Positions 12,078-24,687 are shown, counted from the stretch's first letter. The stretch is DNA of 64,000 nucleotides from Capsaspora owczarzaki ATCC 30864 (GCF_000151315.2 NW_011887292.1:2271181-2335180), one strand, 5' to 3'. Made by a program: numbers and translations. Notes: generated by a model not told the origin, from the sequence alone.

Positions 12078-12446
12078 GGATTTGAGAAATGGTCCAGATT
12101 TGGCAATCACTAATCAAGTAATAACAAAGACTGCACAAAAGCAGCAGAACAAGAACATGCTTGACGTAGCGATCGGACAAAAAAAAAAAAAAAAAAAAAA
12201 AAATGAGCCTTCAGTGGAAGTGAACGACAAAAAAAAAAAAGTAAATCCTTTCTTTACACGAGTAAAAAATATAACAACAACAACAACAGCCTGTGTGTGT
12301 GCAACAAAAACGACTCGTAACGAAGAGCCACCGAGTTGGTGGCGCCAACCAACACAATTAGCACAAACAATTGGCGCAGAAAACCGATAAACAGATGCCG
12401 AACAACAACAATCGAAACAGTCGGCCAAACCTCGGTCTCTTCCGCC
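12078..12446. other. Intergenic region between LIPT2 and ACSBG-like gene
   Basis: Both flanking genes are on the minus strand, so this holds the LIPT2 promoter and the 3' UTR of the upstream gene. Two poly-A tracts (about 12180-12203 and 12229-12240) and a CAA-repeat patch are visible. No gene seen. Confidence 0.4.
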
Positions 12447-15400
12447 TTAGTCGTACAGAGTATCAATGAGATCGCTGTACTTGACTTGAATGACGCGACG
12501 CTTCAGCTTGAGCGTCGGGCCCAGCTCGTTGCCGGGGATGGAAAAGTCGACGGGACAGAACGCCCAGCGCTTGATCGACGCTGCGTTCGAAATGGCGTGC
12601 TTGTTGACCTCCGCCATGCTAGCTTCCACAACATCGTTAAAGACCTTGTCTTTGACGAGCGCCGAGACGGTGCTAATGTCGGCTGGCGACCAAACCACCC
12701 CCCAAACAAACAAACAAACCCAGAAGAATTAAAGGTCAGCATCCTAAAACGCCAAAACAATCCATCAAAAAACCAGAAAACACAGAATTCTCCCCCCCCC
12801 GTGTTTACCTTTCACGCCAGCGTCAGCCAGCTGCAGCTTGCATTGCTCGGTCAGCTCATCCAGCGGCGCACCCTCCTCGTCAAACTCGCACTTGATGGTC
12901 AGAAGAACGACAAGATACTTGCGCTTGTCACCAACAATCATCGCTTGACTAATGTACGGCATTTGGGTCTTAATGAGGGACTCGATGGGGGTTGGAGCAA
13001 TGTTTTCACCACCAGCGGTAATGACCAGCTCCTTGATGCGGCCAGTGATGCGCAGGAAGCCTTCGGCGTCCAGTTTGCCAATGTCGCCAGTGTGCAAGAA
13101 GCCGTCTGCGTCAAAGTCCTTCTGCGAAGATTCCGCGTCGTGGAGGTAGCCGAGCATGACATTGCGACCGCGGACAACAATCTCGCCGTTGCCGTCGGCA
13201 TCGGGCTTGGCAATGCGCACTTCCACGCCGTCAGGCACGTAGCCACACGATCCCGAGCGGTACTTGTTTGGAATGGAAACGGTGAGCAGCGCCGTTGTTT
13301 CAGACATGCCGTACAGCTCGTACACTGGAATATCCAGACTCAAAAAGTAGTGCAGAGTGGACAGCGAAATGGGCGCCGCACCTGAAAAAGCAGCTCGGCA
13401 GCGGTCGAGACCGATGGCCTTTTTGACCTTGGCAAAGACCAGGCTCCTTGCCAACCACCAGCCAGACGGCTTGCCCTTGGTCTTGCCTTCCTGAATCGCC
13501 AAGTTCGCGGCCAGGCCTTTCTTCTTGGCCCACCCAGCGATGGACTTTTTCACGGCGCCGTTCGACGCGCCAACCATTTGCATCTTTTCGGCAATCTTCT
13601 CCCAGACGCGCGGGACGCCCAAGAAGGCCGTGGGACGGACCTCACGCAGGGTGTCACCAAGCGTGCCCTTCAGAGCATCCGGCTGCGCGAACGCCAGCGT
13701 GGAGCCCAGCACAGCTCCGGCCATAACATCAATCATCATTGCGGCAATGTGGCTGAGAGGCAAAAAGCTCAGCAGCACATCTGACTCGACGATTTTAAGC
13801 AGCTGCGAGACGACGTGCACGGTGAACAGAATGTTATCGTGCGTTGTCATGACTGCCTTGGGATTGCCGGTTGTGCCAGACGTGTACACGATGGCGCAAG
13901 GCTGCTCGGGTCTCAAGTTGGCAATCCGCTGCTGCAAGGGCTCCTCCAGCGCGGCGTCGTCACCTGTTGTGTCGGTCGCGTGAGCGGAGGAGAGGTGACG
14001 TTGGTAAGTCTGCCCGAAAAGGTTTCAAAAAAAAAAAAAAAGAAAAAAAGAAGAAGAAAAAGAAAGCTGACAAACAATCATCAACGAGGTTTTGTTACCG
14101 AGAGCCATGAAATCGTCCCAGGAGTAAATGTTTGGCTCGGAGACAGAAGGCTTGCCAATGTACTGGACAATATGTTTGAGATCGGGCAGACCTGCAAAAC
14201 GTCGTGACAGTGATGGTGGTCAGAAAACGTCCGACTCAAAAAGCATGTTGGGCAATTCAATTTGTCAAAAACGTACGAGCGCGGACTTCGAGAATCTTGC
14301 GCAACTGGACATTGTTCTCGACAATGACAATGCCGGCCTTGGCATGCTCCAGGACAAACTGGCAGGCGTCTGGGGTGTTGGTCGTGTAGATGCCAAAGCC
14401 GACGCCGCCAGCCATGATGGTGCCGTGGAACGCAATTAGCCACTCTGTTGCAGCCAAAAGAAAACCAACCCGCAAACTGGAATGTGAGTGACGCTTTGTG
14501 GGTTTCTCTCTGCAGCGTTGATGAGAGCTATTAACAAAATTGAGGGAGGAGGACTATTTCCTAAAAAGTGCGGCGGCAAAACCACAAACTGCGAAAATTG
14601 TGCTGCACGTGCAGGTACTGAAACAAGCGGTGGATTCGGGGGCGTCGAGAGGTGCGGATAGGAGTGTTTGCAGCAATCAGTGTCATGCCACACCACATGT
14701 GACGTTGGCAGCTTGATGCGAGAGGGGGTTGAGGGGTTGGCAAGTCGCATGAATAAGGCACTTCATGGTTACTGCTTGTTATCGCTCTGTGGGGTTTAGC
14801 TCGTTGCCTTTCAGCGTTTCCTCTTCGCACGCATGCAGTGATGTTGTTTACACATCAGATGTGTCATACAGTTGAACGGATTGGGGTTTTGGGCAAAGTT
14901 TTTTCGGGTGACCTCCTCCGAGAAGAAGCGATTTTCAAATCAAAGGAAAAGAAAAAAAAATCAAATAAAATCAAAAAAAAAAGACCACAACAACCAAACC
15001 AAGCCAAGCAAGTGTGGCCTCAAGCAACGCGCAGAGCCCTTCCGCCAAGCCAGGCGACATCGTAACGAAAGGATCATGACCGAGTCCCACGGAGGTGGAA
15101 GCCGTTCACTGGCAGCGTTGCAAAGGGGGCTCGAAATCACACCAAAATCATGAAAAGTAAAAAACAAAAAGAAAAAAAGGAAGAAACGGACATCTGGTCT
15201 CATCCGATGACCGATGACGAGCGAGGGGTCTGAAAGCAGTGCGTGGGGAGTGTGTGTGCACCGGTGGACTCTCAGGTGTCCCACAGAAATGGTCTGCGGT
15301 GCTCTTCCACAGCTCCGGACAATAAAAGAAAAAAAGAAAAAAAGGGTCGAAGCAAAGAAAAAACGAAAAAAATAAAAAGCACAACAAATTGTAGCTGTAA

Positions 15401-15865
15401 CCACAAAGGCATTACACAAGTCCACGACAGCGGAGGGATCAAAGAGAGCGAGAGAGCGAGAGAGCGAGAGAGCGAGAGAGCAATGAGTTGGGTGGGTGCA
15501 GATGGGACGAGGGGCGACGACGATGCTGTACCGGGAGAGTTAAACCCGAGGATGCCAACAGTGTCGAAGGGTTGGACGCCGAGCTTGAGCAGCGCCTTGC
15601 CAGCGCGGCGGCTCTGCTTCCAGTAATCGCCATAGGTGGTCTCGACCCAGACATTGTTGCGCTTGACGGTCAGCGCCGTGTGGTTGGGCAGGCGCTCGGC
15701 GGTGCGCTGGAAGCAGGCCGTGATCGTGTCCGGGCGCAGCGCAGCGTTGCCCGTCGAGCCCAGCACCAAGGGGCGAACGCCGTCCAAGGTCGAGCGGAAC
15801 ATCGGGCCGCGCGGCTGGACTGCTCCAGCGGCGGCAGGTGCTGCAGCAGACGAAGTGGACGCCAT
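12447..15865 (-). CDS. ACSBG: Long-chain/very-long-chain acyl-CoA synthetase, bubblegum type
   Basis: Five exons: 15865-15532, 14444-14277, 14191-14099, 13963-12809 and 12682-12447, all joined in phase 1; 661 aa. The ANL-superfamily AMP motif is YTSGTTGNPKAVM, followed by LPLSHIAAMMIDV, DALKGTLGDTLREVRPTAF, YGMSETTA and TGRIKELVITAGGEN. The DALKGTL...LGVPRVWEKI stretch and the HTGDIG/TGRIKELVITAGGEN context are those of ACSBG1/2 rather than ACSL. Reaction: fatty acid + ATP + CoA to acyl-CoA + AMP + PPi. No clear membrane span or signal is present. Introns 1 (1.09 kb) and 4 hold homopolymer runs and no other gene was seen in them. Confidence 0.94.
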
Positions 15866-17021
15866 CTTTGTAACGAAGACGAGAAAAAACAGAAAAAAAC
15901 AAACAAAAAATGGAGAGTGAGCGATTGAGCTTTTCGACTGTCGGCTTTTGTCAGTGCAACGAACAATCCATGGCACGAAGATTTGGGGGGCGGGGGGGGG
16001 GCGTGTTCTTCGAGCCCGACTTGGACTGCACACACAACAGCCGTTCGCCTCTTTCGAGAGTCCAGCCGATTGTGCATCGTTCCACTGATTTCCCACTGGT
16101 TTTGAGACCCCCGTCTGACAGTGCAAGCTCAAACGCAGTTTTTTGTTTTTGGTTGTTTTTGGAGGAATCGTTTGTGAACGTCGCAACTCAAAACCGCAGC
16201 GTCGTAGATACTCACAACCAGTCATTTTTTTCAAAAACAAGTTCTCAGTTCGAGTATTCTCATTGAAACGAGAAATCAGCGCAAGGAATGTCCGACCCGT
16301 GGTTTAAAGTAATGCGACACGCCTCCCCCTCTTCACCGCTCCAATCACCATCGCCACCAGACTGGGCTGGAGATCGATCCTGATGCTGCTGGAAAGGAAA
16401 GGAGGGGCTGCATGATCTGCCACTTCCTTGCCCTGCGCCGGCTTTAAAGGCAAACCATGGAAGAATCAAAGAAAAAAAAAAAAAGAAAAAAGAAAAAAAA
16501 AATGGAAAAACCACACGCGGCTCGCTGTGGCACTGCTTCGCTGCCTTCACAGCCGTTGCAGCCCCCGCACGGCGACCCCCGCACGCATGGATGTACGCCG
16601 ATGCTGCGTCTATTGCAGGGTCCGGTTGGGCCGTCCGCGATCCGCTGCGGTTCCTACAAGAAATTCCCGAACGACGCACATTTTGTTACCAATCGAAAAA
16701 AAACGAAAAAAAAACCAAGTTTCGAGCGAAGCAGGTTTAAGCTCAGATCACGAACGAAGGGCGGGGAAGGGGGGGGGGGCGACTGGAGAGAGCGGCAGAC
16801 ACTTGGCGTTAGCGTGGAGGAAGCGGAGGGTCGCGGCCAGGTTGGCGGAGGGGAAGGGAGCAGTTGGATTGGATCAGCAGCTGAAAGGGGGCGGAAGAAG
16901 ACGAAAAAAAGAGGGAACCGAACGGACGCCGAGCCAAAGCGCCATGATGGCATGGAATCAATCGGTTGGCGTCATTGCACACTCTGTTGCAGTTCGAGTC
17001 CGATGCAATCCGAAGAAAAAA

Positions 17022-17115
<94 letters not shown>

Positions 17116-17277
17116 AGAAGAAGAAGGAGGACGTTTTGATCTCACTTGACTGGATTCCTTCAACTTGTCCACTCGCAGGGCCAGCAGCAGTGGGGCGCAG
17201 CGTCCACTCCCGATCGCCAGGCTGCTCAAGCATGGGCTTCAACATCGTCGAACGCTGAACGCGGCGAGGCGAACGAA
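15866..17277. other. Long divergent intergenic region with poly-A runs and a GA microsatellite
   Basis: 1.4 kb between the ACSBG-like start (-) and the Ser/Ala-rich protein start (+). It holds several A-rich runs, a G run near 15988-15998 and a GA repeat at about 17023-17110. Open frames here are low-complexity read-through of the repeats. A pyrimidine tract ending in CAG near 17179 may be the acceptor of a 5' UTR intron of the plus-strand gene. Confidence 0.5.
17023..17110. repeat. GA microsatellite
   Basis: About 44 uninterrupted GA units in the presumed promoter or 5' UTR region of the downstream plus-strand gene. Confidence 0.95.
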
Positions 17278-18734
17278 ATGCACACCCTGCGTGGCCGCTC
17301 GAGCACAGTGTCCAGCGTTGCCGACGATGCAGATGAGGCGGACGTCGAGAGCTATCTGAACGGCGCGGGTCGCCCTTCGCATCCCTCCGACCGTCAGCTG
17401 ATCCCTGATGAGGACCCTCACAAAAAGCACGCAAAGGCCAAGCGTTATGGTGAGAATGGTCTCTCTGAGCGCTGTTCATGGGTGGATTTTGGTGTATTGG
17501 TTTTTGGGATTTTGGGGTTTTGACTTTTGACGTCCGTTCCTGGCTTTTCTCTCTGGCAGTGACGCACATTCCGCTCTGGCAGCGCTACGCCGTTGCCATC
17601 ACTGTCCTTGTTATTCTGCTTGCCTTGTTCGCTGGCATGGCGGCCTACAACTTTGCCTCGCACGAACGTACGGAAATGCTGGTTGTTTCGTTGTCGGTTG
17701 ACTGGTTGCACTTTTTTTACTCATCTATCTGACGCCTCGATGTTTGCTTTACGCTTGTCTGTGGATGCACCACTTCAAAATGATCAACAGGTCATGAAGT
17801 CGACAATTCTGCAGAGGAAGCTTCGTTGGCCACCGTTTCGCGATCGTCCGTCTCTGCCCTGTCTGCGTCAAGCGTTGAAGTAATGCTGGCCTCTGTAGCA
17901 ACCGCATCTGTGTCGCAGGTATCGCTCGCGAGTGCTGTTTCAGTATCCTCTGTCGCTGCCGTTGCCACTTCGATTGCGTCCGTTCTCGACGTTGCGTCGT
18001 CGGCTGCATCCGTGCTTGACGCTGCATCGTCGTCTGCTTCTGTGGCCTCTGCCGTCGACGTCGCATCATCGGCTTCTGTGGCCTCTGCTATTGATTTTGC
18101 ATCGTCGTCTGCTTCTGTCGCGTCTGCCATTGATGTCGCTTCGTCGGCGTCTGTGGCCTCCGCTGTCGAGTTTGCGTCGTCGGCTTCCGTGGCCTCAGTC
18201 GTAGATGCTGCATCGTCCTCAGCCTCTGCCGCCTCTGCCCTGGATATCGAGTCGTCCGCCTCTGTGGCGTCTGCCGAGTCGGCCTCTGTTGCATCTGCCG
18301 TTGATGCCGCATCGTCATCAGCTTCTGTTGCTGCTCTCACCTCGACCCCAGCGCCCACCGATCTCTCTTCCGCCACTCCCGAGGCCACCGATCTCTCGTC
18401 CGCCACTCCCGAGGCTACTGATCTCTCTTCCGCAACTCCCGAAGTCACTGACGTCTCTTCCGCAACGCCTGAAGTCACTGACGTCTCTTCCGCAACTCCT
18501 GAAGTCACCGATGTCTCGTCGGCCACTCCCGAGGTCTCATCCGCCACACCCGAAGTCACTGATGTCTCATCCGCTACTCCTGACGTTGTCTCTTCCGCTA
18601 CTCCTGACGCCGTCTCATCCGCCACACCCGAAGTCACTGATGTCTCATCCGCTACTCCCGACGCCGTCTCATCCGCTACTCCTGACGCCGTCTCATCCGC
18701 TACTCCTGAGGTCACCGCAGTTGCAAGCCCGTAA
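17278..18734 (+). CDS. Type II membrane protein with Ser/Ala/Thr-rich repetitive ectodomain
   Basis: Three exons: 17278-17449, 17560-17667 and 17791-18734, all joined in phase 1; 407 aa. The start is the first in-frame ATG; an upstream out-of-frame ATG at 17232 opens a 9-codon uORF. The N-terminal ~60 residues are polar and probably cytosolic. Exon 2 encodes the only membrane span (WQRYAVAITVLVILLALFAGM). The C-terminal ~315 residues are almost entirely Ser, Ala, Val, Thr, Asp and Pro: first SASVASA-type repeats, then a 10-residue unit resembling ATPEVTDVSS repeated about a dozen times. With no signal peptide and an anchor near the N terminus, the repeat domain should lie outside the cell and could be heavily O-glycosylated, like a mucin stalk. 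I recognise no family. Confidence 0.8.
18350..18720 (+). repeat. Coding minisatellite with a 30-nt unit
   Basis: Imperfect tandem units of about 30 nt (with shorter 15-21 nt variants) encode the ATPEVTDVSS-like repeats. Units near 18440-18520 are almost identical, which suggests recent slippage or unequal exchange. Confidence 0.85.
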
Positions 18735-19050
18735 TTTTTTGTTGTTTCTCAGCTAGTTATCCTGTTTGTGTGTCTTGTTTTCTCTCTGTGCAGCAGGTTT
18801 GTTGCTGGAGCAAGTTTTTGGTGATGTGTTTGAGTTTGAATATTTTTTGTGCGCGTGAGTGTTGTATTTTTATAAGCCCTCTTCTGATCGTTTTTTGACT
18901 GTTCTTTTTCAACTTCTCGCGTCATGTATTGCTAAAAAGTTATATTGGAATCGATGCGGACGGGCAAGGGGGGGGGGGTGACACAAGTCAATGAACGAGA
19001 AAGCCTTTTCAAAACAATCAACTCGAAGCTGCTTGAGATCGAAAGGTTCC
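18735..19050. other. Convergent 3' intergenic region
   Basis: T-rich 3' UTR sequence of the Ser/Ala-rich protein and the SEC14-GOLD gene. A 10-nt G run lies near 18969-18978. No gene seen. Confidence 0.4.
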
Positions 19051-21528
19051 CTAATCGTCGACTTCGGGCCTCGTAACTTCGATCAGATATCGCAGCTGCT
19101 TGCTGCGTGTCCAGCTGTAAGTGTTATCCCAGCGGAGCACATAGACACCTAGAAAACCAAATGGAAACAAAAGTGAGTCAAACACCAAACAAACAAAGCC
19201 CCCTTCCCCCCCCCCACAATCACGTCAGAGCTTGTCAAAACACCGTACCAGGCTCATCGCACACAACTTGCTCGCTCATCATGACCAGATGACTATCTGC
19301 TTGCGTAGTTTCAGTGATGACGTCCAGATCCTTGGGCACAGTGCCCTTGAAAAGCTGGTAGCGACGCGTCACGTTCGAGTCGTCGCTTGCCGCGGCAACA
19401 GCGTGGATGTCGGGTACACTGTTGTTTCCACGCTTCATGGTTTTGGGCTGTTGGTCTTCTGCGGCTTCTACTGTTGCGACTGCCTGAAGCGAGTGGGCAG
19501 CGATATCGGGAACACTGTGGGCTTCACGACGCAGCACCGGGGCCGGTTGTTGCTGTCGAACAGAGCTCTGACGGTGGATGCCGCGAGGGTGACGCTTGCC
19601 CGAGGAGCTCTCGACATAGTCGCCATTCTGGAGCACGGCATCGTCGTTTTGGAAGTACCAGATACCAAACTTGACATCAAAGTCCTTGGTCATGTACTCG
19701 ACGCTCAACACGCTGCCAGGCTGACGCACCAAGACGGCCACGTCGAACGTGGCAGCGCGGCCAACGGTGGTCGATTCGCCGCCGCTCTCGCCGACCGCGC
19801 TGTCGCTGAGCGCCGAGTCCAGGAAGAACGTTGCAGGAACCTCGCCACCAGGACGAATGAACTTTTTGCAAAACTCATCCTCGCCCGAGCAAGTGCACGT
19901 TCCACCCAAGAACCGGGGAAGCACAGCCGGGTCGATGTACTCGGACAGCACGCTGACGTAGTCACTTCCTGCACGGGGGGATGTTGAGGCAGCGTGGACA
20001 GGCGACACAGCGTGTTAGAATCGGTTGTTGCAAAAAAAAAAACCAACCAAAAAAAACCCCCGTGCCGACACGCACAGCCACTGCACAAACACACTTACCC
20101 AAAACACGGATCTTTTGACGGGTTGCCTCGTGCAGCAGCGGCTTGATGAGATTAAACATGACTGGGAAGATCATGGGCGCGTTAATGATAAAGCAGCGCT
20201 TGACCACCTCGGGGTAGTTTGCCTCGTAAATCTTGGCGACGGCGCGGAACAGGTCGAGTCCAGGGCCCCAGAGATGCTTGCGGTTGAGACCGGTCAAGTC
20301 CATGATGATGGTGAGCTCTTGCACCTTGCGTCCGATTTTGGCGGACTGCTCTGCGCACACCTGAAGCGTGCGCTCCATGTTGAAAATGCGGAACTGAACA
20401 ATGTCTGCCTTTCGCGCTGCTCGCAACAATCCTGCGCAAGCAAAAAGGAGATTAAAGTTAATGTTTCAAGGTCATTTGGCCATCCATCTCGGAACGGAAG
20501 CAAAAACACAGAGGTGTGAACGGCGATCGAACATGAAACCACACAACACCATCCACCACAACATCATCGAGATCATCAACATCATCAACAACATCATCAA
20601 CAACATCATCAACAACATCATCAACAACAACGCAGAGATGTTCGTACCGCGAGGGTCGGTCTGGCCGATGCGATCAACATAGACAATGCTGCCCTCGCGA
20701 TCATGGAAGTGCAGGCCGCCGGGGTAGTGAATGGTGAGCACCTAGCGACAACAAGGTCAGGGGCAAAACAGCAGAAACGTCATCTTGTGATGAGCAATCG
20801 GATGACGCGCGATCGTCCGTTCCATGAGAGCATGAAGTGTGAACGAAAGGAGGAGCGGCAGTGACCAAAAAATAAAATAAAAATCAAAACATGAAAATTG
20901 AAAACCCCAGCGACTCGAGACGAGCTGCGATGGATGGCATCAAGCGGACGGCATCAAGCGGACAAAAGGCGACGGATGGCGAAACAAGGAGAGAGAGAGA
21001 GAGAGAGTGTGTGTGTGTGTGTGTGAGCGTGCGTGTGAATGTGTGAGACGACAGAAAGTGAGAGAATAAGACAAGCCTAGCTGCCGCTATTCGATCCTGT
21101 CTCGCGACACGCACGGAGAGCGCGCCGCCGAGTCCCAGTGGAAAATGGACCATGATACACCCGCGTTGACGGCGAGATGCAGTCTGGCCAAGGTCCGCGA
21201 ACGTCGGCGGCGCAGGGGGGCGCGGTTCAAAGAGGAATGAGGCGCATTGTTCGCCATCTTGTGATACAAGCACGGGTGCACCCAGGAGGTTCGGGGAGGT
21301 GGGTGGGCCTTGCCTTCGGGGGAACAAAGTCTCCTTTCGCCAGTGGAAGTGGTCTTCGAGCATCTCAAAGGTGCGGTCGACGTTGAAGGCTCGAGCCCGC
21401 AGGAAGCGCAGCAAGTACGGGTCGTCCAGCCACTCTTGATGCGGCAGCTCGGTGGTCATGGTGCGCAGCTGGGTGAGTGCATCCTGTTGCTTGGCCGTCA
21501 AGTGACCAACATGTCCTGCAGTGCTCAT
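19051..21528 (-). CDS. SEC14L: SEC14-like phospholipid-transfer protein with CRAL-TRIO and GOLD domains
   Basis: Well-placed exons are 20741-20648, 20431-20099, 19968-19249 and 19160-19051 (phases agree). A first exon starts at 21528, but its 3' boundary is unclear. Exon 1 gives the CRAL-TRIO N-terminal helices (LTAKQQDALTQLR, YLLRFLRARAFNVDRTFEML, HFHWRKE). The lipid-binding domain follows (VYVDRIGQTDPRG, IIMDLTGLNRKHLW, NYPEVVKRCFIINAP, FLGGTCTC). The C-terminal GOLD domain ends in GVYVLRWDNTYSW...LRYLIEV and carries an insert of about 100 polar residues. The order and sequence match animal SEC14L proteins, which move or present phospholipids at Golgi/endosomal membranes. The link between exon 1 and the 20741 exon needs a phase-0 donor; GTGCGT near 21116 and GTATCA near 21263 are candidates, or a small exon was missed. 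Confidence 0.88.
20560..20632. repeat. ATC/AAC tandem repeat in a SEC14L intron
   Basis: Imperfect repeats of a 9-12 nt unit (ATCATCAAC and variants) within the intron 20432-20647. Confidence 0.85.
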
Positions 21529-22073
21529 GAGTTTCGAGGAAGCTGAATGAACGAAAACGCGAAAAAAAAAAAAAAAAAAAAAAAAACGAAAAAAAAAAAA
21601 AAAAAAAAAAAAACAAGGACTGGGTTTTTAAAAAAAGTTCAACCAAAACAAAAACAAGCGAAAAAAACAAACAAAACAGAACAATCCCAAACCAATCGCT
21701 GAAACGAATTGTTGGTTTGCAACTCTAATGCTCTGGCGTGTGGAATCAGAAGAGAAGTATATGCAACATTTAGAACACCAAATAAACATGACACTCACAT
21801 TCAAAAGGGATGCGGGCTGCACTCGACGCCAGCGTTTCGCTGCAACTGCAATCACAAACGAACATCAAAACAAGTACCGACACGCTACACAGCACTTTAC
21901 AGCACAAGTGCACACAAAGCAGGGAGGCGGGGGGGGGGGAATTCTCGGGAGTGCATGGACTGTTGCTTTGCTCTAAGCATACTGTTGAATCGACGCCAAA
22001 AGAAAGTTTGTTAGCTCGCTTGCAATGTTCAGTCACATCTCATCTCTTGCAACGACCCCCTCCCGCTTGTCGC
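21529..22073. other. Intergenic region between SEC14L start and ZIP stop
   Basis: Two long poly-A runs (about 21561-21586 and 21591-21613) lie directly upstream of the SEC14L start codon on its strand, reading as poly-T. A 9-nt G run lies near 21930. No gene seen. Confidence 0.45.
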
Positions 22074-24151
22074 TCATCTTACGTATGCCATGCCCATCAT
22101 AAAGCCCCAGCCGGCAAGAAGAGCAGCAACCTTGACCCAGAAGAAGATTTCGCTGCCTCCGCGGTTGGTTGCCACGTATGTCAGCTCAAGCGGGATGATC
22201 TCAATCAAGCAAATGTAAAAGAGCGCTCCGGCAGCAATGCTCAAGAAGATGCCTTCGGTGAGCTCCTTCGTCTCGGTCTCAACGCCCTCTTGCGCTCCCA
22301 TGCCAATTCCAACACCAATGGGCGCGACCAGGGCGTATGCGATAATGATCAGCGACGCTCGCAGCGTAGACGCGTTCGCGTAAGTCAGACGTGCGCCCAA
22401 TCTAGGTGAGCAAGCAACAGTATAGGAGAGGTGAATGCATTGTAAGCACCACACAAACCACACACACACACACACACACACTGAACAGAACGTCCGCCGT
22501 GACTCACGCCAGTGCCTCGACAATCTTGTGCATAATCATTGCCACAACAATGGTCGCAAATCCGGTAGAGCTGGACTCAGCGCCAATGCCCAAGCCCTCA
22601 AAGAGCGAGTGGACGGACAGAGCGATGGCAAAGATGGACGCGGATGCCAACTGCGAAAAGGGGAAATCGAGGTCAACTCGGGCAAACATTTTTCGAAAGA
22701 ATAAATCGACAAATTCCCCCGCGGTTTCACGACTTACGCTGTGCGAGACTGCTGACGGCTGATCGGAGACATCACTGACCGGTTTCTTGGATTGCTCGGG
22801 CACGGTGACAACAGCAGAGGCGGGGGCGACTTCCGGACCGCATTTGCCAGTCATGCCACAGTTGCACGTTCCCGCGGCACAGTCGGCACAGTCAGCGTCA
22901 CAATGGCAGCCGTCGTCAATGTCCTGCTCACGAGGATCATTGGAGGACGTAGCGAGCAACTGCGAACGGGTAGTGACGGGAGACAGCGTCGAGAGTTGCA
23001 GGTCGTGATTGGAAGTGGAGCTCTCGGGCAGGATCGAGTGCGAGTGACCTCCGAACGAATGGAGAATCCGACGATCGATGATGATGAGCAGAATCAAGCT
23101 CGCGGCGCACAGCAAGCCCGAGAACGGATAGTCGGCATTGACGTCGTCGTCCTGGGAGACAAAGTAGCTCTCAAAACCTTCGCTGCCATGAGCCAGCAAG
23201 TGGAAGGCAACTCCGAGCACCACACCGCCGGCCAAGCAGTTCAAAAAGCTGACGACCTGCGCAGCTCGGCGCGAAATGAACTCGGACCGATTGGCAACCT
23301 CACCACGTGCTGCAGCGCGACGCTTGGAAATCCAAAGCACCAGCCTGCAGGGTTGGAAGAAAAAACGGACGAAAAGTAAGATGTTGGTGAGATTTCGAGT
23401 TGCAATTGAAGTGTGTGATATTCACCACCCCGCCCCCGGGTTTGATCCCGCGCATGCCTCCGATAGATACACGTGGCAGGCGTTTTGGGGGAATTCTTTC
23501 AGAAGGCAACGATAACACGCTTCGGACTCCTGCTGATAAGATTCAAGCCAAGACAGAAAAACCAAAAAATATCGTACACCCATTTTCGGAAGGTGAGGGG
23601 TGATCGCGTCGAGCTCTTTCCCCCCCGTCGCCCGCGCATGCGTTGGCGTTTTGAACAAGGATTTTTGTTGCAAGCATGTCAAGGCGTTTGTACGCACAGG
23701 TTGCCGGAATCGTGGCCGCCACACGCGCCCAGCGTTGCGCTCATGTTGGATTGTTTTTATTGGTTGGGATTTGTTGCGTTTTTTTAAACTCTTTTTCTCA
23801 TATCGTTGGCATTCCCTTTCCTCCCCAGCAGCCGCTCAGCTGCTCGCTCGACTCCTGCACGTGTTCGGCTACCGAGTTTCCCCACCTATGGGTGAAACTG
23901 GGAGAGCCTGACGGCGCAAGGATTGGGGGGGGGTAAAAGGAAGAAGGTATCGTTGGAATTGCGGTTGCACGAATCCCCGGTCCACTTTCTTACATGGGAA
24001 TGAAACCGAAAAACGCGGAGCCCGCGAAAATCGCAACCAGACAGGCAATCTTGGTGGTACGGAGCTCGTCCTCGTCGGCATGACCGTCGTCGCCGTGATC
24101 CTCGCCACCGTGCCGACGCACGACCGCATTCACGAGCTGCTCGGGAGACAT
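22074..24151 (-). CDS. ZIP-family (SLC39, subfamily II) zinc/metal transporter
   Basis: Four exons: 24151-23994, 23344-22738, 22650-22508 and 22401-22074; phases agree and the protein is 411 aa. Eight membrane spans are expected. Span 4 has SVHSLFEGLGIG and span 5 has MHKIVEALALG, the metal-path motifs of the ZIP1/2/3 group. The extracellular N terminus has a His/Asp cluster (GGEDHGDDGHADED). The large loop between spans 3 and 4 has HSHS and a Cys-dense stretch with eight Cys (about 22838-22920) where family members usually have His repeats. ZIP proteins bring Zn2+ or Fe2+ into the cytosol. The upstream 535 bp is shared with the divergent START-domain gene. Confidence 0.94.
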
Positions 24152-24687
24152 GTGAATTCGAAAAAAATGTTCAACGAACAAAAACACAAACAAAGACTGT
24201 TCCCACAAAATTTACTTTTGTCACGGCAGACCGCCAGAGAAGAGTGTGCAAATACGGCAGGCAACTGTTGGTCGAACGACGACAAGAAACATGGTTAGCG
24301 ACAGAGAGACAAGGGGGATGGCTCGAGCAAACAAACGCCAAGGCGAATGAAAGCCAAATGATGACCGAAATGTCAAACCCTCGCTCCACGCCCTTTGCCC
24401 TTAAACGCCCAAGCAGGTGTTGCGCACTCGAGCCGTTTGCGGGAGGGAATCACAGCGCACGAAACTCACCCCAAAAGCAGGAAAAGCACAAAGGCACAAT
24501 GAAGCAGCAGTTGCAACCGCCGACGGTTGGCACTGCAAGATTTCCATTTCCATTCGAGCCTTGCACCACAGCACACACGGCTGGCCTCTCCATATTTTGC
24601 CATGCAACTACCAGCGTTGATGAAAATAGCCATTGCAGCTTTCAAACCATAGGGCACTCTTAATTTTTCAGTTTCACTCCTATCATC
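24152..24687. promoter_or_regulatory. Divergent intergenic region (ZIP / START protein)
   Basis: 536 bases between the two start codons, presumably holding both promoters. No distinctive motif or gene was recognised. Confidence 0.35.

Noticed and set aside
16428-17258. Long frames rich in Lys, Arg and Glu between ACSBG and the membrane protein
   Set aside because: They are read-through of poly-A and GA repeats with no domain or splice support.
17792-18715. Minus-strand frame of 307 codons with Asp/Glu/Ala repeats
   Set aside because: Antisense reading of the Ser/Ala repeat codons of the plus-strand membrane protein, whose splice phases agree.
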